Assembly (NCBI GenBank): GCA_000226015.1
Contig: JH152748.1
Location: 201,443 to 234,719, forward strand
Length of the DNA: 33,277 nt
Reading direction: 5' to 3'
Source: Mnemiopsis leidyi
Taxonomy: Eukaryota > Ctenophora > Tentaculata > Lobata > Bolinopsidae
Made by a program: the position numbers and the translations under genes. Below the pieces are notes generated by a model. The model worked only from the letters and a program-made list of their open reading frames with translations. It searched no databases and was not told the origin of the DNA. Positions 18,417 through 29,869 of the stretch are shown piece after piece; positions within the stretch are counted from its first letter, which is position 1, and each line of letters begins with the position of its first letter.

Positions 18417-20002
18417 AGCTAGTTAGTGTGGTAGTAATGCAGATATTGAACAAGCGACAACAAAACAATCGCATCTACGCGAGAGAGAGCGAGAGAGTGA
18501 ATGTGGGTAGACACACGGATGTTTATTTTTACTGGGAAGCAGCCCAGTTGTCCAGTTTGGTGCTTCTGTTTTAACACCAGGCCCTGTAGTAATGTGGACT
18601 ACTGACCGAGATAATTTCTTGTTAAAACGATAGTGCCTGGCTGCATGTTATAGTGTCGTCAAACAAGCGTGTGATATTGAAATGTCATAAAAAAGTAATC
18701 AGTATTAAAGTAATCAGTGATTGGAGGTTCAAAATAAGATATCAAGGTATAAAAGATATTATCTTACAGCTGACAGCTCTCAGCGTCACAGTGACAGCTC
18801 TTAGTTCTTCACTTCATGACATGAGCCATCACTTATCAATAGTGGTCAGGATTCGATACCTCACTCAAACTACCTAAAATCTATCATCATCAAATACGAT
18901 ATAAAAGTTAAAGTAGTCAAAACGTGCACTGTTTAAGCTATATTTGCGGCTTCCTGTAAATGTCACACATCACCACTAGGTGTAAGGATTACAAATGCTT
19001 TAGAATCTGCGGTTGTATGTCTGCTGACAACTTATGAGAACGGTGATTATCAGATCTCTAGAAAACTACAAGAAACATAACTGTCAGAATGTCAGATCGC
19101 TAGAAAACAACAGGAAACAGATCGCTGAAAGACGCCAAGAAAAAATGCGAATTACTAGGCACGTGACCCGAAGTAAATCCAAGAGAAGTTTCTAGAACCA
19201 ATGACCAGGACAGTAACAAAGTCGTTACACTCGATGAAGTTACAGTATCCTCCTCGTCGGGGTGCTCTGCTAAATTTAAAGTTTGACAGTTGAAGGAGTG
19301 ATGACTACTTCTCGATCTAGCGATCAGAGAGTTCAAGCAGAGCAAGATTCAGCAACTCAACCTGGGACTTGGCGAAACAATACAACAGATAGTTTAAGAT
19401 AGGTATTCAGTATATACCCGGGATCTAAACAAACAAGCAAGTAACAGACTGTCACGTTGATAATTAGATATTGGTACAGCACCCTAGCGTCATGGATTAG
19501 CGGGACGTCATGTATCAACCACACTGATCACATACCGCACCTGCAACGAGCTATTCAGGGGAATAGGATTAAACGTAGATAGAAATGCACATACACACAA
19601 ACACACCAATACCACAACCATACCAAATGAGGACGTTCTATCACGTGGTACGACTTGGCCCGACACACGTGATACAAGACTGAGGCAGTAAAACTCTGCC
19701 CTGTACATGTAGATCGTCCCTAACGGTACAACTTCACGGAAGATAAACATTGACCCGGCAGTGGGACCAAAAGTACGTTCTATTTCGTCATGATACGTAG
19801 TAACGTATATCTATTTGGGAGAGGAAGAAGCAGACTGGTTATATTTGAAACCGACCTGAACTGGCTTCCACAGTGTGCTTGCATTTTGCCTCAATTGTAT
19901 CCTGTTATTATATGGACCATGCATATCTATATTCATGTTCATGTATGTGTAATGTGTCTAATATTTTAATATTGCGACGTTATGGTACTTTTGGGTGTCT
20001 AG
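18417..20002. other. No gene clearly supported
   Basis: Contains a short GA-rich run (about 18479-18498) and a local direct repeat (CAGATCKCTAGAAAACWACA at about 19054 and 19094). Minus-strand frames at 19100-19345 and 19508-19750 have patches of protein-like sequence (LAEHPDEEDTVTSS; ATG-started MFIFREVVPLGTIYMYRAEF), but no consistent exon structure. Confidence 0.4.
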
Positions 20003-20205
20003 GCGGCCCAGGGCTGACTCATATTGACAAGTCGGGCAATAAAAACTTCTCACTTCTGACCTCAGAGGTGGTATCAACTGTGATCTGTACCCTATCCATG
20101 GATATCTTGCCAAATGGTACCAAATCATTAAGCCCCAGGTACTCAGGTACATTACTTGGTTACGATGTTGCAGCATGCTTGACATCCACGACTTTTCTTA
20201 GGAAG
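20003..20205 (+). CDS. Internal exon of an unrecognised plus-strand gene
   Basis: Acceptor ACTTTTGGGTGTCTAG and perfect donor AGGAAG|GTAAGT bound 67 codons, phase 1 in and 0 out. The product reads as a folded-protein segment (SLLTSEVVSTVICTLSMDIL, YSGTLLGYDVAACL). The overlapping minus-strand frame is an echo. No domain recognised. A possible next exon with the right phase is at 21013-21132. Confidence 0.45.
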
Positions 20206-21012
20206 GTAAGTTGTTCAAGTGTTGAATATATTGCGGGTATGATAGGAGGTCGAAAACACGAGGTCGACTGATAAATAATTGGCATAACGGTAAATCTATA
20301 TTTACGTTTCTTTAGTCTAATCCACACGCATCTGTTGGAAAAGGTTAAAGGACGACGCTGGCAAAACCGCGATGCAGTATAAGACTGACAGTGATCGGTA
20401 GCTCCATTATAATGCTGTATTCTTGCCTAACAATAGAAAAATGATTCCAGAAAATGTAAAATAATGATCTTGGCTAAACTTGGCTGCGAGGCCCATGAAA
20501 TTACGGTAAATCAGGGTCTAGTAGTGTATAATGTATGGCAAAGATAATCGATATCGGGAGATAATCATAACTATATTCAGCATGCTCGACGTAGCAACAT
20601 ATATGTAGTGAACGTCCTGCATCTTGGGTCAAATTGTGTGCCTAGGCAGAAATAGAAGAAAACTAAACTAAGGGCATAACGGGGTCATGACCGTGTACTA
20701 AAAATCTGGCTGATCTAAGCGAAGCTAACTAAAACTTTTGAATAAGTCAAAAAATAACAACAATAACAAGCAGTGTAAAGTTAAGAACAAACCGAACCCT
20801 AACTCCCTCCAATCCTCCAATCCGATCTTTAGGATGCTACAACTCCAGGATCCACACGTGCACAAGCTAACAGCAGCTACATAGCAACTAATGTAGCGAC
20901 ACACGAGAACGAAGAGCGGAGGTCCACGTGCAGGCTCGTTACACGCCACATTGCGGTCAAAGTATAACCCAGCAGGACTGTTACAACTGTAACTGTAGAT
21001 GTAGAAAACTAG
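20206..21012. other. Presumed intron
   Basis: AT-rich, no further exon seen. A Cys-rich plus-strand frame (QDCYNCNCRCRK, near 20965-21005) is open for about 60 codons without an acceptor that fits. Confidence 0.35.
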
Positions 21013-21132
21013 GTGGACCGGGAGGAAACAAGACCATTAGCTACTTGGGGATGTTTGCGGTCTAACAGAGAGAGAGAGCGGAACGGTGAAGGATGTATCG
21101 TTACCCTAGGGCCTAGGTCGCTGGGTTGGGAG
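21013..21132 (+). CDS. Possible next exon of the same plus-strand gene
   Basis: 40 codons between AAAACTAG and donor GGGAG|GTAGGT, phase 0 at both ends, which fits the exon at 20003-20205. The product is Arg/Glu-rich (RSNRERERNGEGC), partly from a GAGAGAGAG microsatellite. The acceptor lacks a pyrimidine tract, so this is weak. Confidence 0.25.
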
Positions 21133-22550
21133 GTAGGTGGGCAAGGACCGTTTTGTATTGCGAGGTTTATACTAGGGTTTGGGTGTATAAAAAAACAGAG
21201 CTCTCCATAGAGGTGCTTAGCAGGGCAGGTCCAGATAAAGACAGGTGTAAGGTCTGCAAGTAGGAGGATTTGTATTTACTGGATGGTCTACGCATATACT
21301 TATGCTTATAGACATTTATGGCTACCTCAAAAGAATAAAATAGCTCAAAATCTCGCATTCTCTGACTGAAGCTAAGGACTATCCACCGTTCTTTCAGAAC
21401 AATTGTTGTTTAAAGCGAGGCCATGGTTCAAGTGCACACTGCACAGCTGCACTCAAAAACCGATCAAGAAAATCCACTCCGGCGCTCTCCCAATAATAAA
21501 TCCAATAGTTTAACCTGCAACAACACGAACCACGACAAACTCAGAACGACCGGTCTTGTCAGCTGACGATAACCACATTCATCTAATTACCCACCCAATT
21601 AGATCCCGCGCCCACTCCATCATAATCCTTACAGGCCGTGCGGGGACCAATACAGATACGTCCGATCGTGCAGCTAGAGAAACGCCGGTAATTTTTCTTC
21701 GTTAAGTAATTTATGGCCGATTAGAAGTGCGTGTAGGTTCAGCAGTGGTGTACAAGGACATTTCTTATACTTTGATTGTAATCAAACTTCCCATAATAAG
21801 CCCAAGATGAGCAAATATTGCGTGCATTATACCGACATACTCTCATATTTAGACTCATTAGAAGCTGTTCGAAATCCTCGCCTGTGTAGCAAGCCGAACA
21901 AAGTCCAATCCAATTTTACGAGGGCTAAGAAAAGTATGACGATTCAGGACAAGCTTTGGGTATGATTTCCATCCAGTCTGCCGTTTGTCCGAATCTGAGT
22001 ACGATCTAGTTATGACTTAACTTGTCCTCCTCGGTTGTTCGAGGACAGTTCCCTTTTTGGGAGATGACCAGTTTTATGTCAGCTCTGGAAAGTGGAGCAC
22101 TAAAGCAAGTCCCGGCTCAGACAGCTCAATATAACTCCACCGTGCATTAGTATTGCTGTAAAATTTGAAGTACGCAAACCCAGGTTATTTTCTGGAAGGA
22201 GGTCCGCAACTTTTCAGCTGCTTTTGGTGTGTAGCTTATACCATTGAGAGCTGAAACAAGTTACACTTATGACCTAAGTTGTGTTAGACGATTGCGACAT
22301 CTCTTTTAAAGGAGACAAATTATTCTTGAGAAAATATGGTGTCGGATACGAACTATAAAAAGAGGATGAAAAAGTGGGTAGTGGCAATTCAGCTTGGTTT
22401 AAATACAGAGAATATGAGCAACAAAACTGCAGTTTATATACACCCCAATTACTGAAGGTTTTAATTTAAACTTTATTGGATTCATTAGAGATAAATTAAC
22501 TCTGATTAATTGAAGCAAAATTAAGGCAGGGCAAAATGACCAAACATTCA
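21133..22550. other. No gene seen
   Basis: Mixed-composition sequence; no splice-bounded exon, repeat array or RNA gene recognised. Confidence 0.5.
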
Positions 22551-22640
22551 ACGGGCGAAGCGCGTCTAGAATTTCGCCAGGCCAGAAATGCGTGACAGCG
22601 CGTGATGGCCGCGACAGTAGGTTATCAACCTACAACCAAA
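22551..22640. repeat. Dispersed repeat family, inverted copy C
   Basis: The reverse complement reads GTAGGTTGATAACCTACTGTCGCGGCCATCACGCGCTGTCACGCATTTCTGGCCTG in the order of copy A at 1168-1269, with few differences and a deletion of about 14 bp. It is the best-preserved relative of copy A and shows that the family is mobile. Confidence 0.85.
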
Positions 22641-23534
22641 CATGCGCACCTCCTAAACAGACCGAATGCAATGTTTAACCGGACTTTGCTGGCAGGAAAA
22701 GACGATCAAAAAAGCCCAATTGAAAATTACCAATACCAACCTTGCGAAATTGAACAGATTCCAAAAGTTTGCTAGTAGACTAGCAGACAAAAAACATCAC
22801 AACTACTTTGTTTTGACATCCAGTCCTACTAAACAAGGGCTATAAGACAAAAGAGAAAAGCGATTTGCAGCTACGACATTTCCACTCACACTTTGTTAAC
22901 ACTTTGTACATTGTACATGATGTAGCCTGAAGTGTACTGGCGAGAAAAGCAATCACGTGACGTGAAGAGACAAAGTATAATTTCAAGAATCTTTCAACGG
23001 CCTCTGTTCGTTTGCATGGTGTTGAAGTGAAGAAGTGAGACTTTATAGACAGGAGCAAACAAACAATCAACCTTAAATAAATATGGAAAAAGACTCCTTA
23101 AAAGAATAGTTCAACAAGGCAGACAAAGGATTATACATAAACATTCAAACCTAATGATATACAATCAAGCTAAATAGATATAAATAATAAACCGAGCCTT
23201 AAAGTAAACGATTAAGCCTAATTTTCCGACACAGGAAGTTCAAAACGAGATTAGACTTAACGTTAATATAAATAAAATGCCATACAGGTTACTTGGAGGC
23301 TCTCTTAGCAACTGTTGTCATAGGAACGTGGTTTGGTGGTGACAGTAAAGCGATAAAATCCGGACCATGAAAAGTACGAGCAAATGTTTGGCATTTGCGG
23401 AAATTTTATCATGAGTAAAATTATGAGTAAGATTCAGTGACCGGATAGACAAAATTTTTGCATTTTGGCCGTGTCCTCGCTGGTGATTAGAAGGTCTAAT
23501 CTTGGACACTCCACTTCAGACTCCATAGTGTGAA
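22641..23534. other. No gene supported
   Basis: AT-rich; holds a short TTGTACATTGTACATGATGT patch near 22906 related to the 13505-13640 array. A 76-codon minus-strand frame (22840-23070) has no splice or motif support. Confidence 0.45.
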
Positions 23535-23711
23535 ATGTCCAGAGGTATCGCAGCGCTCCTTCTAATTCGAGAAGAGAAAACAGGGGTGTCTGAATATGAT
23601 GAGCTATTATCCACCTCTATCTACCCGCGTGTATTGTCTGTAGTTGGGACAAAGACCAACATGGAATGTCGCTTTATCAATCACGGTTGTGTTTACATTG
23701 AAACTCATTGA
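23535..23711 (+). CDS. Small ATG-started open frame, unrecognised
   Basis: 58 codons from ATG to TGA with protein-like content (GIAALLLIREEKTGVSEYDE, MECRFINHGCVYIETH). Its end overlaps the first of two copies of TTTACATTGAAACT (about 23692 and 23737). No domain recognised. It could be a first exon or chance. Confidence 0.22.
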   Translation: MSRGIAALLLIREEKTGVSEYDELLSTSIYPRVLSVVGTKTNMECRFINHGCVYIETH

Positions 23712-24124
23712 GAACGTGACCTGCTTGAAATTTCTTTACATTGAAACTTAACGTAATGTGAAAATTTAAGTTCTTAGTTTTGGACGTTAGCTAAAAATCG
23801 ATTTCGTGGCCCAGTATGTGGTTTAAACGATTCGTAGAATGTTCAGAAAGATTGATACCCAATACCCAGAACTCTCAATATTGAAGACAATAAAAGGGAA
23901 TCAAAGTAAAGACAAATTAAAAGTAGTCGAATTAAATTAAACACATGACTTTTGACTTCTATTCCATTCAATTCACAACGATGACAAATTGACTGTCTTT
24001 TCAAAATGCATTCTGAAGTAGTCATTACTATGACAAAGTGATTAATTAAACGTCATAATTAAGATTTGTCAATCAATGAACTTGGTAACAGTTTGACTAA
24101 TCTAAATGATCTTAACTCGATTAA

Positions 24125-24349
24125 ATGACTTTATCGTTTAGCCAATCAAAGCTTTCTGGAAATTTTAATGAAATTCAATTTGCCGCCAAATCTCCGAACA
24201 GTTACTTTCGTAGAATGAATCAAAAGGTTGGATTAATTCCCGTCCTTGGTAGAGAAATATTTTTTGACTGGAGCAGCAAAGCTCGAGATAACCCATTCGT
24301 CATAAAACGAGGTCAAAACTTTATGTTGCCACACATACCTACCTTTTGA
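24125..24349 (+). pseudogene. Possible LINE reverse transcriptase C-terminal fragment
   Basis: A 74-codon ATG frame ends ARDNPFVIKRGQNFMLPHIP. This recalls the NPYxLR...F.LP...T segment near the C-terminus of many CR1/RTE-like reverse transcriptases, truncated by a TGA before the WNSLP part. The polymerase core is absent. By-eye match; a host ORF is possible. Confidence 0.3.
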
Positions 24350-25002
24350 AATATAAGTGTCGTTTCTTTAAAATCAATTGAGCTTGTTTATTTTTCTCTA
24401 TGGTTATTATACGTGCAGCAAAGTTATTCAAGCAAAAATTTAAACTGACATTTGGTGAATTATCGTTATCAAATATAAGCTAATCACAAAGAGATGATTA
24501 ACTTAATAGATATACTGATAGCCTAACTGATAGCCTGTACTGATAACCTAATGATAGAGCACCGTCAATTAAGTGATCCGAGAAAATAAACTACCGCCAT
24601 GGTTTTAAGTAACAGAATGGTTTCCTAAAAAATAATTAAATGCCCTAATATATAAAAACCAATACCAAAGTTGTAAAAAAATTAATGCCAAACTGCTGTT
24701 TTTTTGTTTTTTATAAGAGCGCCGAATCCCTATTTAGTTTCTGGCCAATCGGCCAATCCGGCGCGGCTATCAAGGTCAATATGACTTTCGCGATGTAAAT
24801 TTTTAGCTAAACTCTCATGATTTCACCCTTAATTATATAGGCTTAATAGCTGAGTGTTTTAACTAGAACATAAATATTAGAATATTATCGTAGAATCAAT
24901 ACCAACTTCCAAACTCGATCGAAACAGGATTACCCTAAACAAAAACAATAAAAAACCGGTGCTAACTGCAAAGCTCGACACAGACACCGTGTCAAAACGT
25001 AG
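24350..25002. other. No gene seen
   Basis: AT-rich DNA with nothing recognisable on either strand. Confidence 0.5.
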
Positions 25003-25176
25003 AACAATCAAAGCAGGGAACAATTAGGAAAAATAAAAGTAAAGGATACTGTACGGCTTGCCCTGGACACAACTCATACAGACATGCTGCAGTTCACAGT
25101 CGGACTGTTTAACCGACTTTCACCAGTCGCACAACTCTCCAAACGATACCACATCCCCGAAACGTCGGCGGAGTAA
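25003..25176 (+). CDS. Coding-like open frame, unrecognised
   Basis: 57 codons to TAA; the second half is GC-richer with protein-like sequence (DMLQFTVGLFNRLSPVAQL, KRYHIPETSAE). A CCCGAAACGTCGG string near the stop also occurs in some retroelement 3' regions, so it could be element-derived. No clear acceptor. Confidence 0.28.
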   Translation, partial: NNQSREQLGKIKVKDTVRLALDTTHTDMLQFTVGLFNRLSPVAQLSKRYHIPETSAE

Positions 25177-26069
25177 AACACCTGGGTTGAGACGAAGGAG
25201 GAGAGAGAGAGAGGAGGGGAGTTAGACTTTATTGTCGGACCGGACAACTGTCTAGTTTGCTGATAACTGAAGTTTGTGGGAAGTGCGAAACTGTCGTCTG
25301 AACTGTATTAAACTTGGACCAAGACTGGATTGAGGCTGGGATGCGAAGTAAAACTGCTAAAATTAGCGGTAGAGACTGAGGTCTACTGTGAAGCTGTTAA
25401 ACAAATCTCTAACTCAAGAAAGAGGAAAGGCGGTTGTGACTTGGTCATGTGACTCAAAAACATATGTCGGGTATATTCGTGTACTTGGATATATCCTGGA
25501 AGTGGAGCTGATATACTTAAAATAACGTATCTTATCAAGGTTAGCTGGCCCACTGCAATGGTATCCCGTCCTCAATCAACAAAGATACAGAATGAAATTT
25601 TGGTGGTTAGAAATAATTTCTTGCTTGCTTGGTAACCCTACACAGCAACCAAGGTTGAGAAGGATAGACCACTCAGACTGCAGACGAAGCTTGTTGGAAT
25701 AATCGTTGTAGGAGTTAGTCCATCACAACAATATAGAAGCTTGAGACTGTCAAGTAAAACTTTCTACTCTACAAGTTCTTACAAAAGATAATCAAACCTA
25801 AATCCTGATAATAGACTTAACGTCAATTAAAGCATCCCAAAACCTGTTGAGATATCACTTAATTGGTCCAGAAATTTCAGCAAACCATAAACTAATGTAA
25901 TGGGGTCTATACAAAGGTTCAATATACACAATGCAGAACATTTCAACTGATAGCGAGATTTGACGAATGATCGCGATGAGCCTTGTAGACAACTACTTAT
26001 GGAATCTGACAAGAATATCTATTGCGAGTCGTGCTGGGTGCTTATAATCTCATATACCTTGATTATTAG
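25177..26069. other. No gene seen
   Basis: Begins with a GAGGAGAGAGAGAGAGGAGG run (about 25197-25216); otherwise AT-rich and without support for exons. Confidence 0.5.
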
Positions 26070-26194
26070 TGGTTAGTGTTACTTATTAATGATCTCAAGC
26101 TGCATTCCTCAGACTTAGTTCTACAGAAAAAACAATTAATTCAAACATCGTTTAACGGCGATTATAGGCTTGCAACACTGAATAACAACCTTTG
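26070..26194 (+). CDS. Possible exon, unknown gene
   Basis: 41 codons between acceptor CCTTGATTATTAG and strong donor TTTG|GTAAGT, phase 0 in and 2 out. The product (LLINDLKLHSSDLVLQKKQL, then GDYRLATLNNNLW) is plausible, but isolated open frames of this size next to a donor are not rare here. Confidence 0.27.
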
Positions 26195-26571
26195 GTAAGT
26201 AATATTGCTTGCAAATAAAAAACAAAATCGGCTACAGTGAAGTCAATACACATCCTCACATAAAAATAGAGCATCATATAATGTATTGTCGGTTAATTGG
26301 CCAGAAATCAGATGAAAATCAATCAACAAACCTCCCAAAAGCATAAAAGTAGTGGCACACTTGACATAAACGAAAACAGTGCAATTACCCCTCATTCAAG
26401 TAGTGTTGATATCAGAGCTGTAGGTGACAGCGAAGCACATTCCAGAAACCGAGAAAAGGAGCAGTGACGGTCCAGCTCTGAGCACGGGTAACACTACAGC
26501 TAACAGCTCCAGCAAGAACATTAGTAAGCTATAATAGCAGCTGCAGGAGCTGTGTTTCTACACTACTCACT

Positions 26572-26597
26572 CCCGTCTCTCCTCGACTTGAGACGGG
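26572..26597. repeat. 8-bp stem hairpin CCCGTCTC/GAGACGGG
   Basis: A perfect inverted repeat with a 10-nt loop in a locally GC-rich stretch (about 26450-26780). A third, partial ACCCGTCTT lies just downstream. Confidence 0.7.
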
Positions 26598-26702
26598 CCT
26601 TCGATACACCCGTCTTCCACTCCAGCTCCCTACACTACAGACTGCTTCACGTGTTGTGGGAATGAGAATCCTGGTTTCCGTGGCAACACACCATGATGAC
26701 TG

Positions 26703-26775
26703 ATGAGATGCGGCTGGTCGACTGTGACAGTTGAGGGCTATTGCCGTGCCCTGACGAAGTGGCGGCTAGCAAGTG
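26703..26775 (+). CDS. Possible short first exon
   Basis: ATG followed by 24 codons (MRCGWSTVTVEGYCRALTKW) to a strong donor AGTG|GTAAGT. No confirmed downstream exon. The phase-0 exon candidate at 27101-27151 (RRWPIKETLGNITSETQ) does not match its phase 1. Confidence 0.22.
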
Positions 26776-26871
26776 GTAAGTGGCAGGATGACGACTTTCG
26801 GTGAAATCGAGACTGGCAAAGTATGGAGCTTGAGTATTAGGCTAGTACACACAAAGAAGATAAAATGAGGG

Positions 26872-26976
26872 GAGGCAGACAGACAGGTAGACAGACAGAC
26901 ATACTGACAGACAGACAGACAGACAGACAGACAGGTATACAGGTATACAGATAGATAAACAGACAGACAGAAGACA
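26872..26976. repeat. GACA tetranucleotide microsatellite
   Basis: Imperfect (CAGA/GACA)n interrupted by GTATACAGGTATACAG. Confidence 0.95.
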
Positions 26977-27100
26977 GTTTATTGCTAATAATTATGGTAG
27001 AAATCTCATCGATGGAGTTTGCGAAATAAGGATGGTTGATCGAGTAACCTACTTATTAATTAGTATCTCAGAGATTCAGCTTCTTACAACCGGTTGATAG

Positions 27101-27151
27101 CGACGATGGCCGATAAAGGAAACACTTGGAAACATAACATCTGAAACGCAG
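27101..27151 (+). CDS. Possible 51-nt internal exon
   Basis: Acceptor TTCTTACAACCGGTTGATAG and donor ACGCAG|GTAAAG bound 17 codons (RRWPIKETLGNITSETQ), phase 0 at both ends. Good sites, no partner exon. Confidence 0.25.
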
Positions 27152-27646
27152 GTAAAGTTTTAAGGCCGGGTGGTTAAGTTATAGGCGTTGTGGAATTCGT
27201 TTATGTATGGAGGATTTAGTTTACGATGAAGAGGATTTATTTTACGATGTGATAGATACAACGAAACGCAGATTGAAGGCGAAGAGCACATTACGAAACC
27301 GACAAAAAATAAAGCTTTCTGATGATAGTAATAGTAGGAGACACGTTTTCGTGAAAATGAAAGAAAGGTTATTAGGATATTAGCTAATGCTCCGGTGGCG
27401 GTACTCCCAGTGGTAAAATGATGGTTTGTCAACTCTCCTGCAAATTTTTGTTCGATTTGTCTGCTACTTGATCACTAATCACCGCTTTGCCGATGTTGAA
27501 AACCGGGATACTTTCCACGGATGTTATCCGCTACCGTTTGAGGATATTTCAACGGCTTTCAACATATTTTCCCGTAGAGCTTCAAAAAATTTGTCGCTTC
27601 TAACTGTAAATTGTTTGTAAGTCCACCAACAAAGTGAAAGTGACGT

Positions 27647-27745
27647 TTACTGACGGGGATATGAGTAGTGGTCGTCTCCACAAATTCGTCCAGCACTTTC
27701 TGCGGGTAACGGATTACATGCTCGATATTCCCAGTCACCATAGTT
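27647..27745 (-). CDS. Predicted small gene, terminal exon (Cys-containing)
   Basis: Acceptor GTCGCATCTATAG, then 32 codons and TAA, phase 0. The product has NYGDWEYRACNPLPAESAGR and CGDDHYSYPRQ, with the Cys/aromatic/Asp character of a secreted or galactose-binding-type domain. Another minus-strand frame over the same DNA (MVTGNIEHVIRYPQKVLDEF) is open for 60 codons and competes. I prefer this one because its phase fits the exon at 28386-28546. Confidence 0.38.
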   Translation of the reverse strand, partial: NYGDWEYRACNPLPAESAGRICGDDHYSYPRQ

Positions 27746-28385
27746 CTATAGATGCGACATTAGCCATGTTAGTCGCAGGAAGAGGAATCCGTTGTGTTAG
27801 GAGGATTTAAGTTTTCACTTACAATGATATCATCGGATCTAACCTCAGTGGGTAAAACTATTGACTAAAATTATAAAATTTGGCCTCTGTCATGAATAGC
27901 ATGATGAAAACAGCAGAAACTTAGGATAAGAAACAGTAAAAGTTTTAATAACAAAGCTCGTCTGAAATAAGAGTTCTGCAGTCTTCAACGGTGCAACTGT
28001 TTACTACGTTGAGTATGCAATGGTGGAATGGTATAATAAGCTTAATTGTCACATTGGCACGCTGAAGCTGATAGTATACTGCATATTTTAGAAGAGACAA
28101 TTGCTAATTTCTGATTACTCAATCTTATCCAACACTATTGAAAATGGAGATGCTAAACGGGTGTTCTTATTTGGATGGGAACCGATTATTCATTGCGACA
28201 AATTAAGAAAGAATGTTGCTCACGTTAGGTTATATACGCTTGTACACGATTGTTCAAACACCAACTATAACACAAAGAAGTTTTAGCCGAGCTAAAAAAG
28301 AAAACCTCGTACAACACAACACAAAAGCTAGGTTTATGACAGGTTGCCGAAGAACCGCCCGACAAAAAATGTTGGAACAGTATAC

Positions 28386-28546
28386 CTTACTAATCTGAAA
28401 AGTAGCCTGACAGAAATCAATCTTCAGCTGGATCCACCAGGCAAACTCTTCAAGATATCCGGTAGTTTGACATGCGGGTTGGAAGGAGTATCTAGATATA
28501 ACGTCCACACGATCTAGATCAGGTAGAGATGCAGTGTCGATGTGAC
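28386..28546 (-). CDS. Predicted small gene, exon 3
   Basis: Acceptor GTGTATTATACAG and donor AGTAAG|GTATAC, phase 1 in and 0 out. The product HIDTASLPDLDRVDVISRYS continues to EEFAWWIQLKIDFCQATFQI. The WW-I-x-L pattern followed by V/I strands recalls, weakly, discoidin (F5/8 C) domains. The plus strand is open here too (42 codons to a GCGAG|GTAAGG donor), so strand is not certain. Confidence 0.42.
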
Positions 28547-28713
28547 CTGTATAATACACTGCGACTACACCAGATTACACTGCACAAAGTTGAGGTCTTG
28601 AAAGGTTATGGTGCGAGGTAAGGGGTAAAGTACAGAGTTGTTGGTAGAAGGATGGTAGCTCGATCAGGAAACAGACCTCATTCATTTTCAATATCAATTT
28701 ATCGATTTGTCAC

Positions 28714-28780
28714 CTACTTGGGCCATCGCGCGAACGTGCTCCCCAGCTGAATTCAATCTGACAAATTCCTTAAATTCTAC
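28714..28780 (-). CDS. Predicted small gene, exon 2
   Basis: Acceptor CAGTGGTAGCAG, then 22 codons (VEFKEFVRLNSAGEHVRAMA) to GTAG|GTGACA. Phase 0 in and 1 out agree with exons 1 and 3. Confidence 0.35.
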
Positions 28781-29812
28781 CTGCTACCACTGTATATATT
28801 TATATCCTCCGATAAGCTGGACTGGTTGTAAGAAGCCTCACAGAAACGGCAGATTCAATCAAAAACGCCCTGAAATTGGAAACCAAATTTCGTGAAGCGA
28901 GGTTTTTAGTTAGGAGCCAGCCAATTTCTGGCAAGTTGGTAATATTCCTCCACCTTTATTTGGGCCGCTTTATTGGAGCGGTGGAAAAGTATGTGGTTAT
29001 GGGAATGGCGCAATAAAATCGTTCAACTTCAAGTCCAAAAGTGACATTTTCAAATGTAGAAATCTTAATGTAGAAATTTAAATATTGAAAGCTCTATCCA
29101 GCTTCGCATTTATGAAAACTATGGACAGAATTAATTTTTACTCACGTTCACTTGATTGGCTGTTAGAGATATGATCTTAATTTATTCGTTAAATCTTATT
29201 CTACTTAAGAATAAGGCGTAGGAAATTAAGTTAAGCGGATAACACACACAATACACATATTATCATGATTATGTGGACGTGGATACTGGATATAGCGCAA
29301 AGCAATTCCAAAAAAATCAATTGCAGAAATATGCAGGAAGTGACTGGTCAAGAATGCGACAAAATTTATGCAGGCTTACATTTTTTTTGGTATAGTCAAA
29401 AAAGAGCTTCATGCCAACAGTCTTGAGAATCAGAGATAGTAATCATACAATAACATTAGAGATGGAAAAACTGTCATGGGATTACCAATAATCGGATAAG
29501 CCACAAAATAATATACTCCGCGGTTTTAAAATATTTGTAGTTAATCCGGGGGCAAGAGTGAGAAATGAAATTAAAATGGTTAAGGTAACGATTGCAAATA
29601 TTATATCGCTTTATGCAAATTGCTGCATTGTCATGAAGCTCACAGTCACGCTAAAAGATCTAACAAACCATTAACAATTGATTAATCAAAATGACCAAAA
29701 AATTGGATCATTTGGTATATGAGGTGGCTTGAACATTCTCGAATGACATTGGAGCGTCGTACAGCAGCTCTTCCGTTTGAGCACAAAAATGTCGTCCCAG
29801 GAAATTACTTAC

Positions 29813-29869
29813 CCGCTCAATCAGATTGAAGTTTAAATGCATTAGCAGGACACGGGATGCATTAGCCAT
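29813..29869 (-). CDS. Predicted small gene, first coding exon
   Basis: ATG in a fair start context (GAGTGATGGCT) begins 19 codons, MANASRVLLMHLNFNLIER, to a perfect donor CGG|GTAAGT, phase 0. The four exons together give 127 residues with no internal stop. No signal peptide is evident. A 101-codon plus-strand frame covers the same DNA but starts at TTG and has no motif. Confidence 0.38.

Noticed and set aside
25155..25170. Half of a hammerhead-ribozyme-like core (CCCGAAACGTC)
   Set aside because: The required CTGATGA segment and stem II partner are missing upstream.
26519..26643. Several overlapping open frames, including a signal-peptide-like minus ATG frame
   Set aside because: Locally high GC keeps all frames open, and none has consistent start or splice support.
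28487..28610. Plus-strand 42-codon frame to a GCGAG|GTAAGG donor
   Set aside because: Isolated, and it competes with a minus-strand exon that is phase-linked to three others. It is kept in mind as the main alternative.
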